Shown here: piece after piece, positions 16,433-26,671 of the stretch
How positions within the stretch are numbered: the stretch's first letter is position 1
Layout of the letters: every line of letters begins with the position of its first letter
Source of the DNA: Lachnospiraceae bacterium
GTDB lineage: Bacteria; Bacillota; Clostridia; Lachnospirales; Lachnospiraceae
DNA: 45,100 bases
Direction: 5' to 3'
Assembly: GCA_017437065.1 (NCBI GenBank)
Contig: JAFSBX010000069.1
Span: forward strand, 1-45,100
Made by a program: the position numbers and the translations under genes
Notes under the pieces: model-generated
What the model was told of the DNA's origin: nothing
The model's input: the letters and a program-made list of their open reading frames with translations, nothing else
Database searches by the model: none

Positions 16433-18220
16433 ATGAAAAAATTTTTTTATAAAATAAATAATACTCCCATTTTTTTTCGTCTATCAATGATTATTTCTGT
16501 TGTTTTTTTCCTGATACTTGGACTATTTTTTATTTCATTTAATAATTATCGTAAAGAAAAAGAATCCTCGATTTGTAATTCTGTCACTCAAAATAATTAT
16601 CTGGCTATTTCTAAAATTGATGACTATATAAATGATATTAATAATATTACGAAAATGCCTTTAACCTATAAACAGGGAGATGATATTTATATGAATTATT
16701 TATATGATTTTAATGCCACACAAACAAATCCCTATCCGTTTCAGCTTCTTAATGAACAGATATTTGAAGAAATATTTACATATAAAAACTCCATCGATTC
16801 CTGCTTTATTTATAATCTGCAAGGTAACGGTGATTACAAAGTAAAACATTCTATTTATTCACCATTTAATCCCATTGATGAGTCATGGTTTTCTGACTGT
16901 ATCGATTCCTTTGGTAAACCGATTCTCATTGATACTTATGAACTTCCAAATGTTGTTAATGAGCATCTTAAGCCACTTTATGTTTTTGGTATTGCCCGTG
17001 GCATTGTTCGCATCCAGGATGCCTCTGTAATAGGAGTTCTTCTTGTAAACACGGAAGTATCCTATTTTGAAGAGATATGTAATAATTTAAAAATGACTCC
17101 AAACCACCGTATCGTTATACTTCATGACGATTATACAATCTATGACACCAATACTTCCAACATTGCAACTAAAGCAGCTGATTTTTTTGAGGCGATTCCC
17201 GAAAACACTGCTAATAATATGGTATCCATATCTATTGATGGTGAAACTATACTTGCCAGTTCTATGAAATCAGCTTCCAATGACTGGCGTATTGTCAGCT
17301 TAATACCCCGGTCTGAGCTTTTTTCAAATATATCTCATATGCAAAAGCGTCATACTATTATGCTTGCCTGCATTATGGCTTTATCCATATTACTTATATT
17401 TTGGGTTTCCCGTCAAATTGTTACCCCTATTAAACGTTTGTGCAAGATAATGAAACTTGCTGAAGCCGGAGACTTTAATACCCATATCCAGGTAACTCAA
17501 TCAGATGAAGTCGGTATGCTTTCTATATCCTACAATTCTCTACTTGAGAAGATTAACGAACTAATTCAGGAAGTATATCTTCAACAAATTGCTTCCAATA
17601 AATTAGAGTTGCAGATGTTGCAATCTCAAATAAATCCTCATTTTCTTTATAATACACTTGAGTCTATCAGTATGATGGCTACTATAAACGATGATGATAC
17701 CACTTCTGATATGGCCACTAATTTAGGAAGTATTTTACGCTATAGTATTAGTAATATTAATCAGTTAGTCACTCTTGGTGATGAAATTTCACAATTACGG
17801 AAATACATTGCTCTTCAGGAATGCCGTTTTGGTTCTCAATATCATATTACTATTGATATTGAACCAAATTATTATTCTATCACTATGCCAAAACTTATTT
17901 TACAGCCTATTGTAGAAAATGCTATCTATCATGGGATGTCCACTATCCGCTCTAATGGAAAAATAGTAATAACCGCAGAAAAACCGGATGAAAATACTTT
18001 ACTTCTTATTGTATCTGATAATGGTATTGGTATGACAGAACAAAAATTGCAAGACTTAAATGACTATATACAGGAGAAAAATAATTTATTTAAAAGCATC
18101 GGCATGAGAAACGTAAACCGAAGAATTCAATTATTTTGCGGTTCGGAGTATGGTCTGAAAGTCGAAAGCACTCTCAATACAGGAACGACTGTTTATGTAC
18201 GAATTCAAACAAACAAATAG
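16433..18220 (+). CDS. YesM-type sensor histidine kinase
   Basis: 595-aa membrane sensor kinase. N-terminal TM helix (about 14-38), large extracellular dCache-like region to about 300, second TM helix (about 305-325), HAMP (IVTPIKRLCKIMKLAEAGDF), His_kinase domain with phospho-acceptor H403 in QINPHFLYNTLESIS, and HATPase with N-box IVENAIYHGM and G-box DNGIGM. Phosphorylates the divergently encoded YesN-type regulator. Presumed ligand is an extracellular carbohydrate, by family habit only. Ends with TAG. Confidence 0.92.
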   Translation: MKKFFYKINNTPIFFRLSMIISVVFFLILGLFFISFNNYRKEKESSICNSVTQNNYLAISKIDDYINDINNITKMPLTYKQGDDIYMNYLYDFNATQTNPYPFQLLNEQIFEEIFTYKNSIDSCFIYNLQGNGDYKVKHSIYSPFNPIDESWFSDCIDSFGKPILIDTYELPNVVNEHLKPLYVFGIARGIVRIQDASVIGVLLVNTEVSYFEEICNNLKMTPNHRIVILHDDYTIYDTNTSNIATKAADFFEAIPENTANNMVSISIDGETILASSMKSASNDWRIVSLIPRSELFSNISHMQKRHTIMLACIMALSILLIFWVSRQIVTPIKRLCKIMKLAEAGDFNTHIQVTQSDEVGMLSISYNSLLEKINELIQEVYLQQIASNKLELQMLQSQINPHFLYNTLESISMMATINDDDTTSDMATNLGSILRYSISNINQLVTLGDEISQLRKYIALQECRFGSQYHITIDIEPNYYSITMPKLILQPIVENAIYHGMSTIRSNGKIVITAEKPDENTLLLIVSDNGIGMTEQKLQDLNDYIQEKNNLFKSIGMRNVNRRIQLFCGSEYGLKVESTLNTGTTVYVRIQTNK

Positions 18221-18244
18221 TTTATTCCTTTTCTTATTTTATTA

Positions 18245-18281
18245 ATGCATAGCGTTGTTTCATGCAATCAACGCTATGCAT
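18245..18281. terminator. Hairpin between convergent YesM-type kinase and LacI-GGDEF genes
   Basis: 13-bp perfect stem ATGCATAGCGTTG (18245-18257) with its complement (18269-18281), 11-nt loop. Long stem but weak U-tails on both sides. Confidence 0.65.
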
Positions 18282-18309
18282 TTAATCTCCGGAAATATGA
18301 AAATCTGCT

Positions 18310-20598
18310 TTATTTTGCTACTTTCTTCACTCTATGCTTCTTCTCTTCGTATAACATCTCATCCGCATATGTCAAAGCCTCTTTAAGTGTTGTTTGACTA
18401 TCGGGCTGTATGATGTAAGTTCCTCCCGACACCGTAATAGTGTAATCCTTTGGGCTTGTCTCATTATAAGACTGAAATCTTGCATAAATTTTTTCTATTA
18501 TGTTACCTTCATCTTTACGCAACATCACAAAAGCAAATTCATCTCCTCCAAGCCTGCCTACAATTCCATTTTCTCCTACAACTTCCGTTAAAATCTCGCT
18601 TATCTTCTTAATGGAGAAATCACCCTCATCATGACCATATCTGTCATTGACAATCTTTAAATTGTTCATATCTATATATGCCACTATTATCTCATAACCA
18701 CAACCCTTATTCTTTTTCAACAGTTCTTCTGCTGCATCATAAAAACCACGTCTGTTGTAAATACCTGTAAGAACATCTATTTTAGACAAAGAATCCAATA
18801 CAATATTATTTTCTTTAAGTGCTGCTATATTATTCTCCAATTGATGTTGAATGGCATCATTTGTTTTAAGCAAATCTATCATTTTAACTGCGGAACCGAT
18901 ATGATTTACAAAATAATCTCCATTTTCATAAAAAATATCTGCCATATCACATAAAAGTACTCCATACACTGTTTCATATGAATACAGTGGAAACAAAACC
19001 TTCGGCAAACAATCATCATTAATATTTGCATTTGCAAATATATCTTTAATGTACGTTTCCTGATTGGCTGCATAAATAACCTGCGTTTCTCCGTCCTTAA
19101 GCGTTGCCTTTAAATAAAGTTTTTCAGGTAAAACAAACTCCTCCTGATACAAATGTAACATGGGTTTCTCAAATACATAAATACATGCATTCCTTATATC
19201 AAGCCAATTTAAATGTTGTAATAAAACTATATAACTTTGGTCATTTCCTTTTTCAAACTGCATGATATCTCTTGTAAAAAGCTTCATGGCTATATTTTTA
19301 TCATTCTGTGATTCTAATATTTCACCATAACGCTGATTTATTGCAAGAATAATCTTTTGATATGTAAGAGTAAAAATATCCGCAACATCCCGCTTCCACA
19401 CACCGGTGTACTTCCGCTTAAACATGCGGTATATTTCTTCTACATACACTACCAGCCTTTCCATATCTATATATTCTAAAGCACCTTGCGCCAGAAACTC
19501 TTCTAATAAATTTAAAATATCTTCTAAATTTTCCTGTTCTGTTTCTTCATAAGCACATATTAACTTTTCCATTAATTTCCGATAAACTTTTTTTATTCCT
19601 ACAAAGTAACTGCTGCCACCTTCATTTTCATAGCAATAAAATAAGTTATCAAAACAAACATCTATATATTCTTTATTCAATATCAGACTATGACCATTTT
19701 GATTGTCCGGCATTTCATTTCTTATCGAATCCCGCCGAATAAACTGTGATGGCAAAATCAGACTTTCAACCTTTTCTCCTTTTAACATCCGGACTGCAGT
19801 TTTTAATGCTGCTTCACCTAACTTTGCCTTATCTGACAGGACAGAAGATAATGCAGGCTTTAACTTCGTTGCAAGAAGTATATTATCATAGCCAAATATC
19901 ATAACCTGCCTTCCCGGTTTAATGTTATGCTTTCTTAACGCCTCATAAAAACCAACTGCAGTATCATCATTTACACAAAAAACTGCTTCTATATCAGGAT
20001 TCTGTTCTATGAATGTATCAAATGCAGCTTCTGAATATCTTGATAATCTTCCCTCTACATAATTCCGTTCTTCAAAGGGAATTCCGTTTTCTTTTAATAT
20101 TTCCAGAAAAACCAGCTTTCTTTCATAAGCATCCGTGTTATTATCCGGTCCTCCTATCATTCCGATTTTTTTACAATTCAAACGGTGAATCAGATACTCT
20201 AATGCTTCTTTAATACCGCTTCTATTATCATAGTTTACACTTACATATCCTTCTAATTTTGATGCAATTAATACACAAGGAATTTCTTTATATTGCCGGA
20301 GTATCATTTGTATTTTTTCTTTGGTTGTGCAAAACCCAATACTGTCAGCAGCTACAAGAATTGCATCTAAATTATCCTTTGTTGCGTAAGAAAGAAGAGT
20401 ATTGTATTGATACTCATACTTAAGTTCATTCGGTTTCAATAAATCTCTATCTAAATATTTAACAGGAAAAATCACCAACTTAATACCCATCTCTTTGGCT
20501 GTTTTTATAACACCCCGACAAACAGATATCGTAAAAGTATCTGTAATACCGCCTACAAGAAGACCTACCGTAAACTCTTTATCTTTCTTCATTTTCAA
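18310..20598 (-). CDS. LacI-type ligand-binding domain fused to diguanylate cyclase (GGDEF)
   Basis: 762 aa, no signal peptide or TM helix, so cytosolic. Residues about 8-290 form a LacI/PBP1 sugar-sensor fold (EFTVGLLVGGITDTFTISVC, KKIGMIGGPDNNTDAYERKL, DIEAVFCVNDDTAVGFYEAL) without the LacI HTH. A roughly 300-residue middle region (GAF-like toward the end) leads to a GGDEF domain with LTGIYNRRGFYDAA and the intact GGDEF motif at 684-688. Expected role: make cyclic di-GMP in response to an intracellular sugar. Start ATG 20598 behind TTGGAGG. Sits between a YesMN pair and an alpha-galactosidase. Confidence 0.87.
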   Translation of the reverse strand: MKMKKDKEFTVGLLVGGITDTFTISVCRGVIKTAKEMGIKLVIFPVKYLDRDLLKPNELKYEYQYNTLLSYATKDNLDAILVAADSIGFCTTKEKIQMILRQYKEIPCVLIASKLEGYVSVNYDNRSGIKEALEYLIHRLNCKKIGMIGGPDNNTDAYERKLVFLEILKENGIPFEERNYVEGRLSRYSEAAFDTFIEQNPDIEAVFCVNDDTAVGFYEALRKHNIKPGRQVMIFGYDNILLATKLKPALSSVLSDKAKLGEAALKTAVRMLKGEKVESLILPSQFIRRDSIRNEMPDNQNGHSLILNKEYIDVCFDNLFYCYENEGGSSYFVGIKKVYRKLMEKLICAYEETEQENLEDILNLLEEFLAQGALEYIDMERLVVYVEEIYRMFKRKYTGVWKRDVADIFTLTYQKIILAINQRYGEILESQNDKNIAMKLFTRDIMQFEKGNDQSYIVLLQHLNWLDIRNACIYVFEKPMLHLYQEEFVLPEKLYLKATLKDGETQVIYAANQETYIKDIFANANINDDCLPKVLFPLYSYETVYGVLLCDMADIFYENGDYFVNHIGSAVKMIDLLKTNDAIQHQLENNIAALKENNIVLDSLSKIDVLTGIYNRRGFYDAAEELLKKNKGCGYEIIVAYIDMNNLKIVNDRYGHDEGDFSIKKISEILTEVVGENGIVGRLGGDEFAFVMLRKDEGNIIEKIYARFQSYNETSPKDYTITVSGGTYIIQPDSQTTLKEALTYADEMLYEEKKHRVKKVAK

Positions 20599-20802
20599 CG
20601 ATCCTCCAATTTAAAATGCTATTCTTTTTTCTCTAGTCTGTATTCTGATTTTGCTTATATAATCTCCAATACTTCTATAAGTTATTTTTCATATTTATCT
20701 TATTTTTAAAACTAATTACATTCTCATAGACAAATTAACTAAAAAAAAGTAAACGCCTTTATTTTTTAACTGATTTTTATTTTTTTCGAATATTATTGTA
20801 TA

Positions 20803-20832
20803 ATTATATCATTATTTTAAACCCATTGTCTA
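20803..20832 (-). promoter_or_regulatory. Candidate promoter of the LacI-GGDEF gene
   Basis: Minus strand -35 TAGACA (20827-20832), 18-bp spacer, -10 TATAAT (20803-20808). It implies about 200 nt of untranslated leader; a closer promoter cannot be excluded. Confidence 0.4.
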
Positions 20833-20894
20833 TACCAACCACTTTACTAACTATATGAAAAATCATCCTCAGTTACTGTTCATTCTTCACCAAA

Positions 20895-20951
20895 AAAAGA
20901 CCTTAAAATGTGGAAATTTTCCTGGTTCATTTCATCATTTCAAGGTCTTTT
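20895..20951 (-). terminator. Terminator of the GH36 alpha-galactosidase gene
   Basis: AAAAGACCTT (20895-20904) pairs with AAGGTCTTTT (20942-20951), 37-nt loop; seven T follow on the minus strand. Confidence 0.65.
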
Positions 20952-20971
20952 ACTTATCTTTATTCTTTTAC

Positions 20972-23173
20972 TTAGAGTGGCTTCACTTCAAACAATCTCG
21001 CCATCACCGGTTTCTCATAGCAAACCGTTAACACATCACCCCGTACCTCAAATGTCACCGGTTCTTTTTCAGGATAGATACAGGAAACCTTTATGCCGTT
21101 CTTTGCAAAAGGCAGATTTCTCAAAGGGATAGAAAGCGTAGTCTCCGTACAATCTGTACCGGCTTTTTTTCGTCTGTGATTGTTTTTCCCTTCCATTTCC
21201 CGCTTCCAAACTGCCAGATATGCCTTATTTTCCAGTTGCAAACCTCCACACACCCACAAATCCTCATTATCTGCTACATCTAACGGCAGGAAAGGCAATG
21301 CCTTTTTGATGTCCTCGCGAATATTCTTATAGCATGCAATACCTTCCTTTACAAGATCCGTGCGCTCTGAAGGAAGCTCGGCCAGATGCCCGCTCTGATG
21401 AATACGCACCAGCATGGCATTTACCATATTATAAATAACTTCTTCCTTATTCCCCTGTATCATAGGATAGGACCAAATCGCTGCCTGCTCCGGAGTCACA
21501 CCTGCTGCCGCATTCGTTGCAATGGTTGCATAGTTTCTATAATCCTCCTGATCAGAAGTAGACTGAATACTATATCTGGAAAGTAGTGCATAGTCAATTC
21601 TAAGACCACCGCTGGAGCAGTTTTCAATTACCAGATCCGGATATCTTGCAAAAACATCATCCAGCCATGCCAGATACGCTTTCTCATGCTCTAACATCCC
21701 CTGTCCAAAGCTCTCTGCACCAATCTCCGTACCAATGCCGGGTTCAATATTGTAATCCATTTTAATATAACCGACTCCGTATTCATTTACTACACGGTCA
21801 ATTACTTCATTTACATGATTAATTACTGCAGGATTTCGGAAATCAAGCTGATATCTGCTTCTGTCAAATACTCGCTTTCCATGGCGAATAAAAAACCAGT
21901 CATCAGGAGCTTTTTTCGCCTTTTCACAGTTGATTCCCATTACCTCAAGCTCCAACCAGACACCGGGAACCATTCCCTTCTTGCGTATATAATCCGTCAC
22001 TTCCTTAATACCATTAGGGAAACGTTCTCTACATTCCTGCCATTCACCTACGCTGTCCCACCATTCCCCCGGTGCATACCAGCCGGCATCAATTACATAA
22101 TATTCACAGCCGCACTCTGCAGCAGCATCAATCAAAGGAAGCTCTTTTTCTGTTGTCGGGTCACCAAAAAGGCAATTCATATAATCATTAAAAATAACAG
22201 GTAAGTTTTCATCATCTTTGTTGGGTCTGCGAATCAGACGGCGGTATTTGGTAAGCTCTCCCATTGCCTCTTCAAAGCTGTCCCCTGCCACACCAACTGC
22301 AACCGGTACGGATTCAAAAGATTCACCCGGTGCCAGATTTTTAAACCAGTGGGACTGTACCTCTGTAGGACCACTGACACAAACATAAAAATGTGTATTC
22401 TGATCACTGATTTCATAATGCCAGGAGCCGTTGTGCTCAATCTGCCAAAACAGACTGGTATGAGCTTCTGTATTTGCAACATAACCCAGTGGAAGATATT
22501 TTTTGGAAGACCAGTTTCCCGTATTGGTTACTTCAAGCACCTGCGAAGTACGCTGGTATACTCCCGGCTGGGTCTGCGCAAGTCCTACATCACCAAAACT
22601 ATATTCCTTAATACTCATTTCCTTCTGCCATCCGTTATATGGAATGCGCACCTTCATCTTAGCATCAGAATTGCTCTTTCCTTCCTTTTCAATTCCTGTG
22701 TAACAGAAAGAAGAAATGTATTCTAATGTCTGAACTTCGTCTCCCTCATTTATTACTTTGCTATACATGCGGACAATGGATGTACCATTATAAAACTGCA
22801 TTACCGTTTCCACACGAACATGTGTAACCTCCTTGTCCTCCTGAAAAATGGTAAGCCTGCGTCCTGTCTCATTGACACAATCCTCCATTCCCGCATAAGT
22901 AAGCAGATACCCGGGAGCTGTTACAATGTGCTTATTTCCATGCTTTTCATAAGGACGATTATAACCGGATAAACTGACTTGTACTAACTGGAATGCTTCA
23001 TCCAAAAACTGTTGTTTTCTGACCAAATCCTCAGCCTTGCATTCTGTTCCAAATTTACATAAATCATCCTCGCAAAACTCTGCTTTGGAGAAATGAAGAA
23101 GCTTTAACTGCTTCTTTTCCGTAATTCCAAAAACAATATTGATACCATTTTCGTTAATTTTTACGTATTCCAT
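20972..23173 (-). CDS. GH36 alpha-galactosidase
   Basis: 733-aa cytoplasmic enzyme that removes alpha-galactose from raffinose-type or galactomannan oligosaccharides. N-terminal beta-supersandwich about 1-320, then a TIM barrel with YVIDAGWYAPGEWWDSVGEW, the nucleophile D473 in YIKMDYN and the acid/base D544 in TSDQEDYRNY, then a C-terminal beta domain. Length matches clostridial GH36. AAGGAGGAG precedes ATG 23173. It follows the OLD-type nuclease gene by 104 bases on the same strand, though the two functions are unrelated. Confidence 0.92.
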   Translation of the reverse strand: MEYVKINENGINIVFGITEKKQLKLLHFSKAEFCEDDLCKFGTECKAEDLVRKQQFLDEAFQLVQVSLSGYNRPYEKHGNKHIVTAPGYLLTYAGMEDCVNETGRRLTIFQEDKEVTHVRVETVMQFYNGTSIVRMYSKVINEGDEVQTLEYISSFCYTGIEKEGKSNSDAKMKVRIPYNGWQKEMSIKEYSFGDVGLAQTQPGVYQRTSQVLEVTNTGNWSSKKYLPLGYVANTEAHTSLFWQIEHNGSWHYEISDQNTHFYVCVSGPTEVQSHWFKNLAPGESFESVPVAVGVAGDSFEEAMGELTKYRRLIRRPNKDDENLPVIFNDYMNCLFGDPTTEKELPLIDAAAECGCEYYVIDAGWYAPGEWWDSVGEWQECRERFPNGIKEVTDYIRKKGMVPGVWLELEVMGINCEKAKKAPDDWFFIRHGKRVFDRSRYQLDFRNPAVINHVNEVIDRVVNEYGVGYIKMDYNIEPGIGTEIGAESFGQGMLEHEKAYLAWLDDVFARYPDLVIENCSSGGLRIDYALLSRYSIQSTSDQEDYRNYATIATNAAAGVTPEQAAIWSYPMIQGNKEEVIYNMVNAMLVRIHQSGHLAELPSERTDLVKEGIACYKNIREDIKKALPFLPLDVADNEDLWVCGGLQLENKAYLAVWKREMEGKNNHRRKKAGTDCTETTLSIPLRNLPFAKNGIKVSCIYPEKEPVTFEVRGDVLTVCYEKPVMARLFEVKPL

Positions 23174-23277
23174 TTGTATTTTCTCCTCCTTAGTACCTTA
23201 TTTTTTAAGTTTCATCAACAGTTTCGTTATACTGCGATGTCTCAGATGTCCTACCGGATTACTTTCATTTGATTACT

Positions 23278-25131
23278 TCACTTCTTCCTACGACTGTCAA
23301 AATAAACAAATGCATCAATCGCATCCAATATATCTTCAAAATCTTCTCTCGGAGCAAGCTCCAGATATTTACGAAGAAGTGACTTTTCCTGCTCCTTAAA
23401 ACGTCCATAAAAAATGTCATAAAGATTATGTCCGCGCATATAAATTTTAAATTCTTCAAAATGCTCTTTCAGCTCCGATATCGACCGGATTTCTTTTCCC
23501 AAAACTTCCGTAAGATGTTGGCCGCTGGATATTCGGTGTAAATACTGTTCCCACTTTGAAAACAAAATTTCCCAAAACTCTTCCTCGCTTTTTACAACTC
23601 CTATCTGTGCCATAACTTTCGGATTCAGGAAGTAATTTTCAAAAGAATAATATTTTAAAATCAGCACATTCTGTCTGCGGACTCTTGGTAATTTATCAAT
23701 ATCCTGCTGATTTCGCTCGCTGTAATAGCGACACAGCTGACCGGCAAGCTCCTCCGGATTTTTGCCGTCTCCATCACGAATCATCAAAAACTGATCCCTC
23801 AGATAGAGCTGATTCATATATTTTAAATTGGCATAAGTTTTGATGTTGGTACAACTATTCGTCGTAATAATGGAAATACGAGACAAATCACCCTTTTTAT
23901 CATAAACTTCCGAATAATATTTCTCCAAAAGAAGCGGAAATCTGGTTTTGTCCTGCTTTCCTTCTACAATAAAGACAAAATCCACATTCAAAAAGTCATT
24001 GGCACTATACCCCAGATCATTCAAAATATCATCTATATCAGTATTTTGTCGGGCTACGGAATAACCATCCTTATTTAGCACCATCTGACAAATCTGCCCT
24101 TTGGTGAAATTGGCAACCATATTCGGTGAATGTGTTGTAAACACCACCTGATTTTTCTTTGACAGGCGATAGAGAATTTTACTTGCCGTCTTCTGCAGGG
24201 ACGGATGCAGAAATAATTCCGGATATTCTACGATGATGATACTTGGAATTCTTTTTTCCTCCTCGATATATGTTTCCAGAAGGGAAAGCATATAAATACT
24301 TTTCATACCATTACCAAGCTGCTCTACAGGACTTACACGCTTCAATTCCTCATGCCATGCATTTGCCTGTACCCCAAACATTTTATCCATATCACAGGAC
24401 AAGGTATAAAGAATTTCTTCCACACCTCCGTTTTTTCGATAATTTTCATTTACCTTCTGAGATAATTCACTAAGATTCAACTGGTACATTTTGTACTCTA
24501 AAAGTCTTGCAGTCTCATACAACTGCAAATCCTCCGGCTTTTTCTGATTAATCAGACCGATACACTGAAAACAACGATTACATATTTTTGCCGCATCAAA
24601 CATACAGGCATCCGAACGCAGGCGACTCAGCTCTTCCGATTTCTGGAACATCAGCAAATCTTCCTGAAATGAAACCAGATTCCTTGTTGTATCAATAAAA
24701 TGAAGTTTTGGCAAAACTTCCGGAATGCAGTGGTTATTTTTATGGTAACCATCTTCATACCGTATTTTCCCATTATGATTAATGGAACAGGTAAACTTAA
24801 GCTTCCCATTTTGAAAAGACGGAAGCTTTTCACAAAAATCCCGTTTCCACGAGTCGTAACGTTTGTAAAGGCTGACAATTCCATGCGCGTGAAACTGACG
24901 TAAATCCTCTTCCGTAATCTCAAGTATCATCTCAATTTCAATATTCTGCTTTTTCTCATTAAAATCTGTTTCTCTGGCAATATAATTGCCGGTAACAGCA
25001 CGGATTGCATCCAGAACAACCGTCTTTCCTGTGTTATTTTTACCTACCAGAATCAATGAATTTTCGATGTCATTGATTTCCAGTTCACGGATGGATTTGA
25101 AGTTTTTTATGTGTAGGGACTTAATCTGCAT
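23278..25131 (-). CDS. OLD-type ATP-dependent nuclease (AAA/SMC-like ATPase plus TOPRIM)
   Basis: 617 aa. Walker A GKNNTGKT (30-37), ABC-type region ending in the Walker B-like IIIVEYPELFLHPS, and the switch histidine of VVFTTHSPNM. The C-terminal TOPRIM domain has E390 in FIVEGKQDK and the RDGDG acidic pair (D453, D455). This is the architecture of OLD-family nucleases, including Gabija GajA, but there is no UvrD-like helicase neighbour, so it is a stand-alone (class 1-like) OLD. Likely anti-phage or DNA-processing. Starts 41 bases after the broken GGDEF gene, with AAAGGAGTG as ribosome binding site. Confidence 0.82.
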   Translation of the reverse strand: MQIKSLHIKNFKSIRELEINDIENSLILVGKNNTGKTVVLDAIRAVTGNYIARETDFNEKKQNIEIEMILEITEEDLRQFHAHGIVSLYKRYDSWKRDFCEKLPSFQNGKLKFTCSINHNGKIRYEDGYHKNNHCIPEVLPKLHFIDTTRNLVSFQEDLLMFQKSEELSRLRSDACMFDAAKICNRCFQCIGLINQKKPEDLQLYETARLLEYKMYQLNLSELSQKVNENYRKNGGVEEILYTLSCDMDKMFGVQANAWHEELKRVSPVEQLGNGMKSIYMLSLLETYIEEEKRIPSIIIVEYPELFLHPSLQKTASKILYRLSKKNQVVFTTHSPNMVANFTKGQICQMVLNKDGYSVARQNTDIDDILNDLGYSANDFLNVDFVFIVEGKQDKTRFPLLLEKYYSEVYDKKGDLSRISIITTNSCTNIKTYANLKYMNQLYLRDQFLMIRDGDGKNPEELAGQLCRYYSERNQQDIDKLPRVRRQNVLILKYYSFENYFLNPKVMAQIGVVKSEEEFWEILFSKWEQYLHRISSGQHLTEVLGKEIRSISELKEHFEEFKIYMRGHNLYDIFYGRFKEQEKSLLRKYLELAPREDFEDILDAIDAFVYFDSRRKK

Positions 25132-25172
25132 AAGGTCACTCCTTTGACTTTATCAAGGTCTATTTCATATTG

Positions 25173-26387
25173 TTAACCAGCATATGCTGTCCTGTTGTAA
25201 ATTCCGGTCATTTCATCATGATATGCCAGTTTTTCATATTTTCGCGCTTCCTGTCCCATGGCAATCAGTTTACGCATTTCCTGCATAGAACTGAATCCTA
25301 ACACAAAAATATACACTACAAACCCCAGCATACCACAGAGCAAAGCACCCTGTCCTTTCGTTGAATAATAGAGTATCATATCTATTCCCAATCCTACGAT
25401 ACAACCTAAAATACAGAGTATATTTTTCTTCAGTCGTTTATCTATTCCATGCTTGCGTATTTCATAAATTATCATACCTACAACTACCAGCGCCATTGAC
25501 AAAATAGAAATGTGTGTCAGTATAAGTGTTTCTCTAAAGTCTGCAATGTGCAATAATTGCAGTACAATTTCCAGAAACATACTTATATAGCTAACCACAC
25601 ATGGAATATGCCATACCCCGTGGTTTTGAGAGGAATGCAGTCCACGTATAAAAATATTATAGGGTACACATGCCAGTGCCAGCATAAAAAGCGGAAGATA
25701 AGAAGCTATCAAATGTCCCTTTACAAAGAGCGAAAATACCTCCATATCCGTCAATTTCCAAAGACCTATTACAATTGCAAATGCACCCAGCATAACCAGA
25801 TTGCTGTCTGCATTCCCTTTTTTATATGCATATAAAACAAAGCATATGTATATAATTCCAGCCAGAATTGCAACCGCACTAAGGAACATCGCCGGAAGGT
25901 TGCGCAGAATAATAAACTTCATAATCTCATAACGGTCACCAAAATAAATAGTTGGTAGCGCGTCTACAGCAGAATCATATACCGGAATAAAATCAATCTG
26001 CACTTCTTTTCCTCTGTTTGTCTCGCTTAACGGAATGATGTTCCAGATACTTCCCGGAGTATGACCGAAGGAATTATTGTTATCTGCTGCCAGAGAATAG
26101 ATTTGTTCTCCATCGACGTACACTATGATTTCCTGATGTATTGAACAGAAAATTAAGTTGCAGAATGAGGCTTCAATCTGGGTAGGGACGAAAGTGTATC
26201 TTTGGCGGATTCCTTGTGGAGTGGTGGAATCTGACAAAGTCTCGACCGTGTAATCGGTTATGGTTGTATAGCCTTGTTTGTGAGGTTGGCTTTCGATGTT
26301 GATTTGAAAATTGGTTAGTATGTATAGGAAAAAAAGTATGAATGTAATGACGAAGATCCAGTATATGTTTTCTATTGATTTTTTCAT
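25173..26387 (-). pseudogene. Membrane-bound diguanylate cyclase truncated at the start of its GGDEF domain
   Basis: 404 aa. TM helix at 8-28, an extracellular sensor with a DISM-like beta region (IVYVDGEQIYSL, SIWNIIPLSET), seven TM helices (about 165-365), then LAYHDEMTGIYNRTAYAG, the opening of a GGDEF domain, and a stop. About 150 residues including the GGDEF active site are missing, and no remnant is visible before or after the OLD gene. The surviving part could still be made as a sensor without cyclase activity. Either a deletion removed the 3' end or the OLD gene was inserted with loss of it. Confidence 0.75.
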
Positions 26388-26578
26388 TCAAATCCCCCCA
26401 GACAGTTATTAATTATATAAAGTAAATCATTTGACTCTTTCAAAATCTTCTTTTAATTAAATTTTATTTCTCTATTAATTTTATCATATGTATCATAGAT
26501 ACTCTAGAAATAAAATTTAATATGTAAATACTTATGATGTAAGGAAAAAAATAAGGAATTGTGGCTTTTACTGCATAA

Positions 26579-26607
26579 TTGAATTAATCGAATCATGGTA
26601 GTATAAT
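26579..26607 (+). promoter_or_regulatory. Promoter of the AgrC/AgrA-type operon
   Basis: -35 TTGAAT (26579-26584), 17-bp spacer, -10 TATAAT (26602-26607). The start codon is 65 bases downstream. Confidence 0.7.
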
Positions 26608-26671
26608 TGGTATTCTCGAGGAAGGTGAAACTTTAAGCAATTAGCCAATCTTACATACGAGGTGTAGAACG

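Larger units (their letters stand above)
20599..20971. other. Intergenic region, 373 bp, no gene seen
   Basis: Very AT-rich. It holds the ribosome binding site and long leader of the LacI-GGDEF gene, a candidate minus-strand promoter at 20803-20832, and near its right end the terminator of the GH36 gene. No ORF with coding character was found on either strand. Confidence 0.6.

Noticed and set aside
23278-25131. Gabija system (GajA)
   Set aside because: The OLD-type ATPase/TOPRIM protein fits GajA in general layout, but no UvrD-like helicase (GajB) is next to it; neighbours are a truncated cyclase and GH36.
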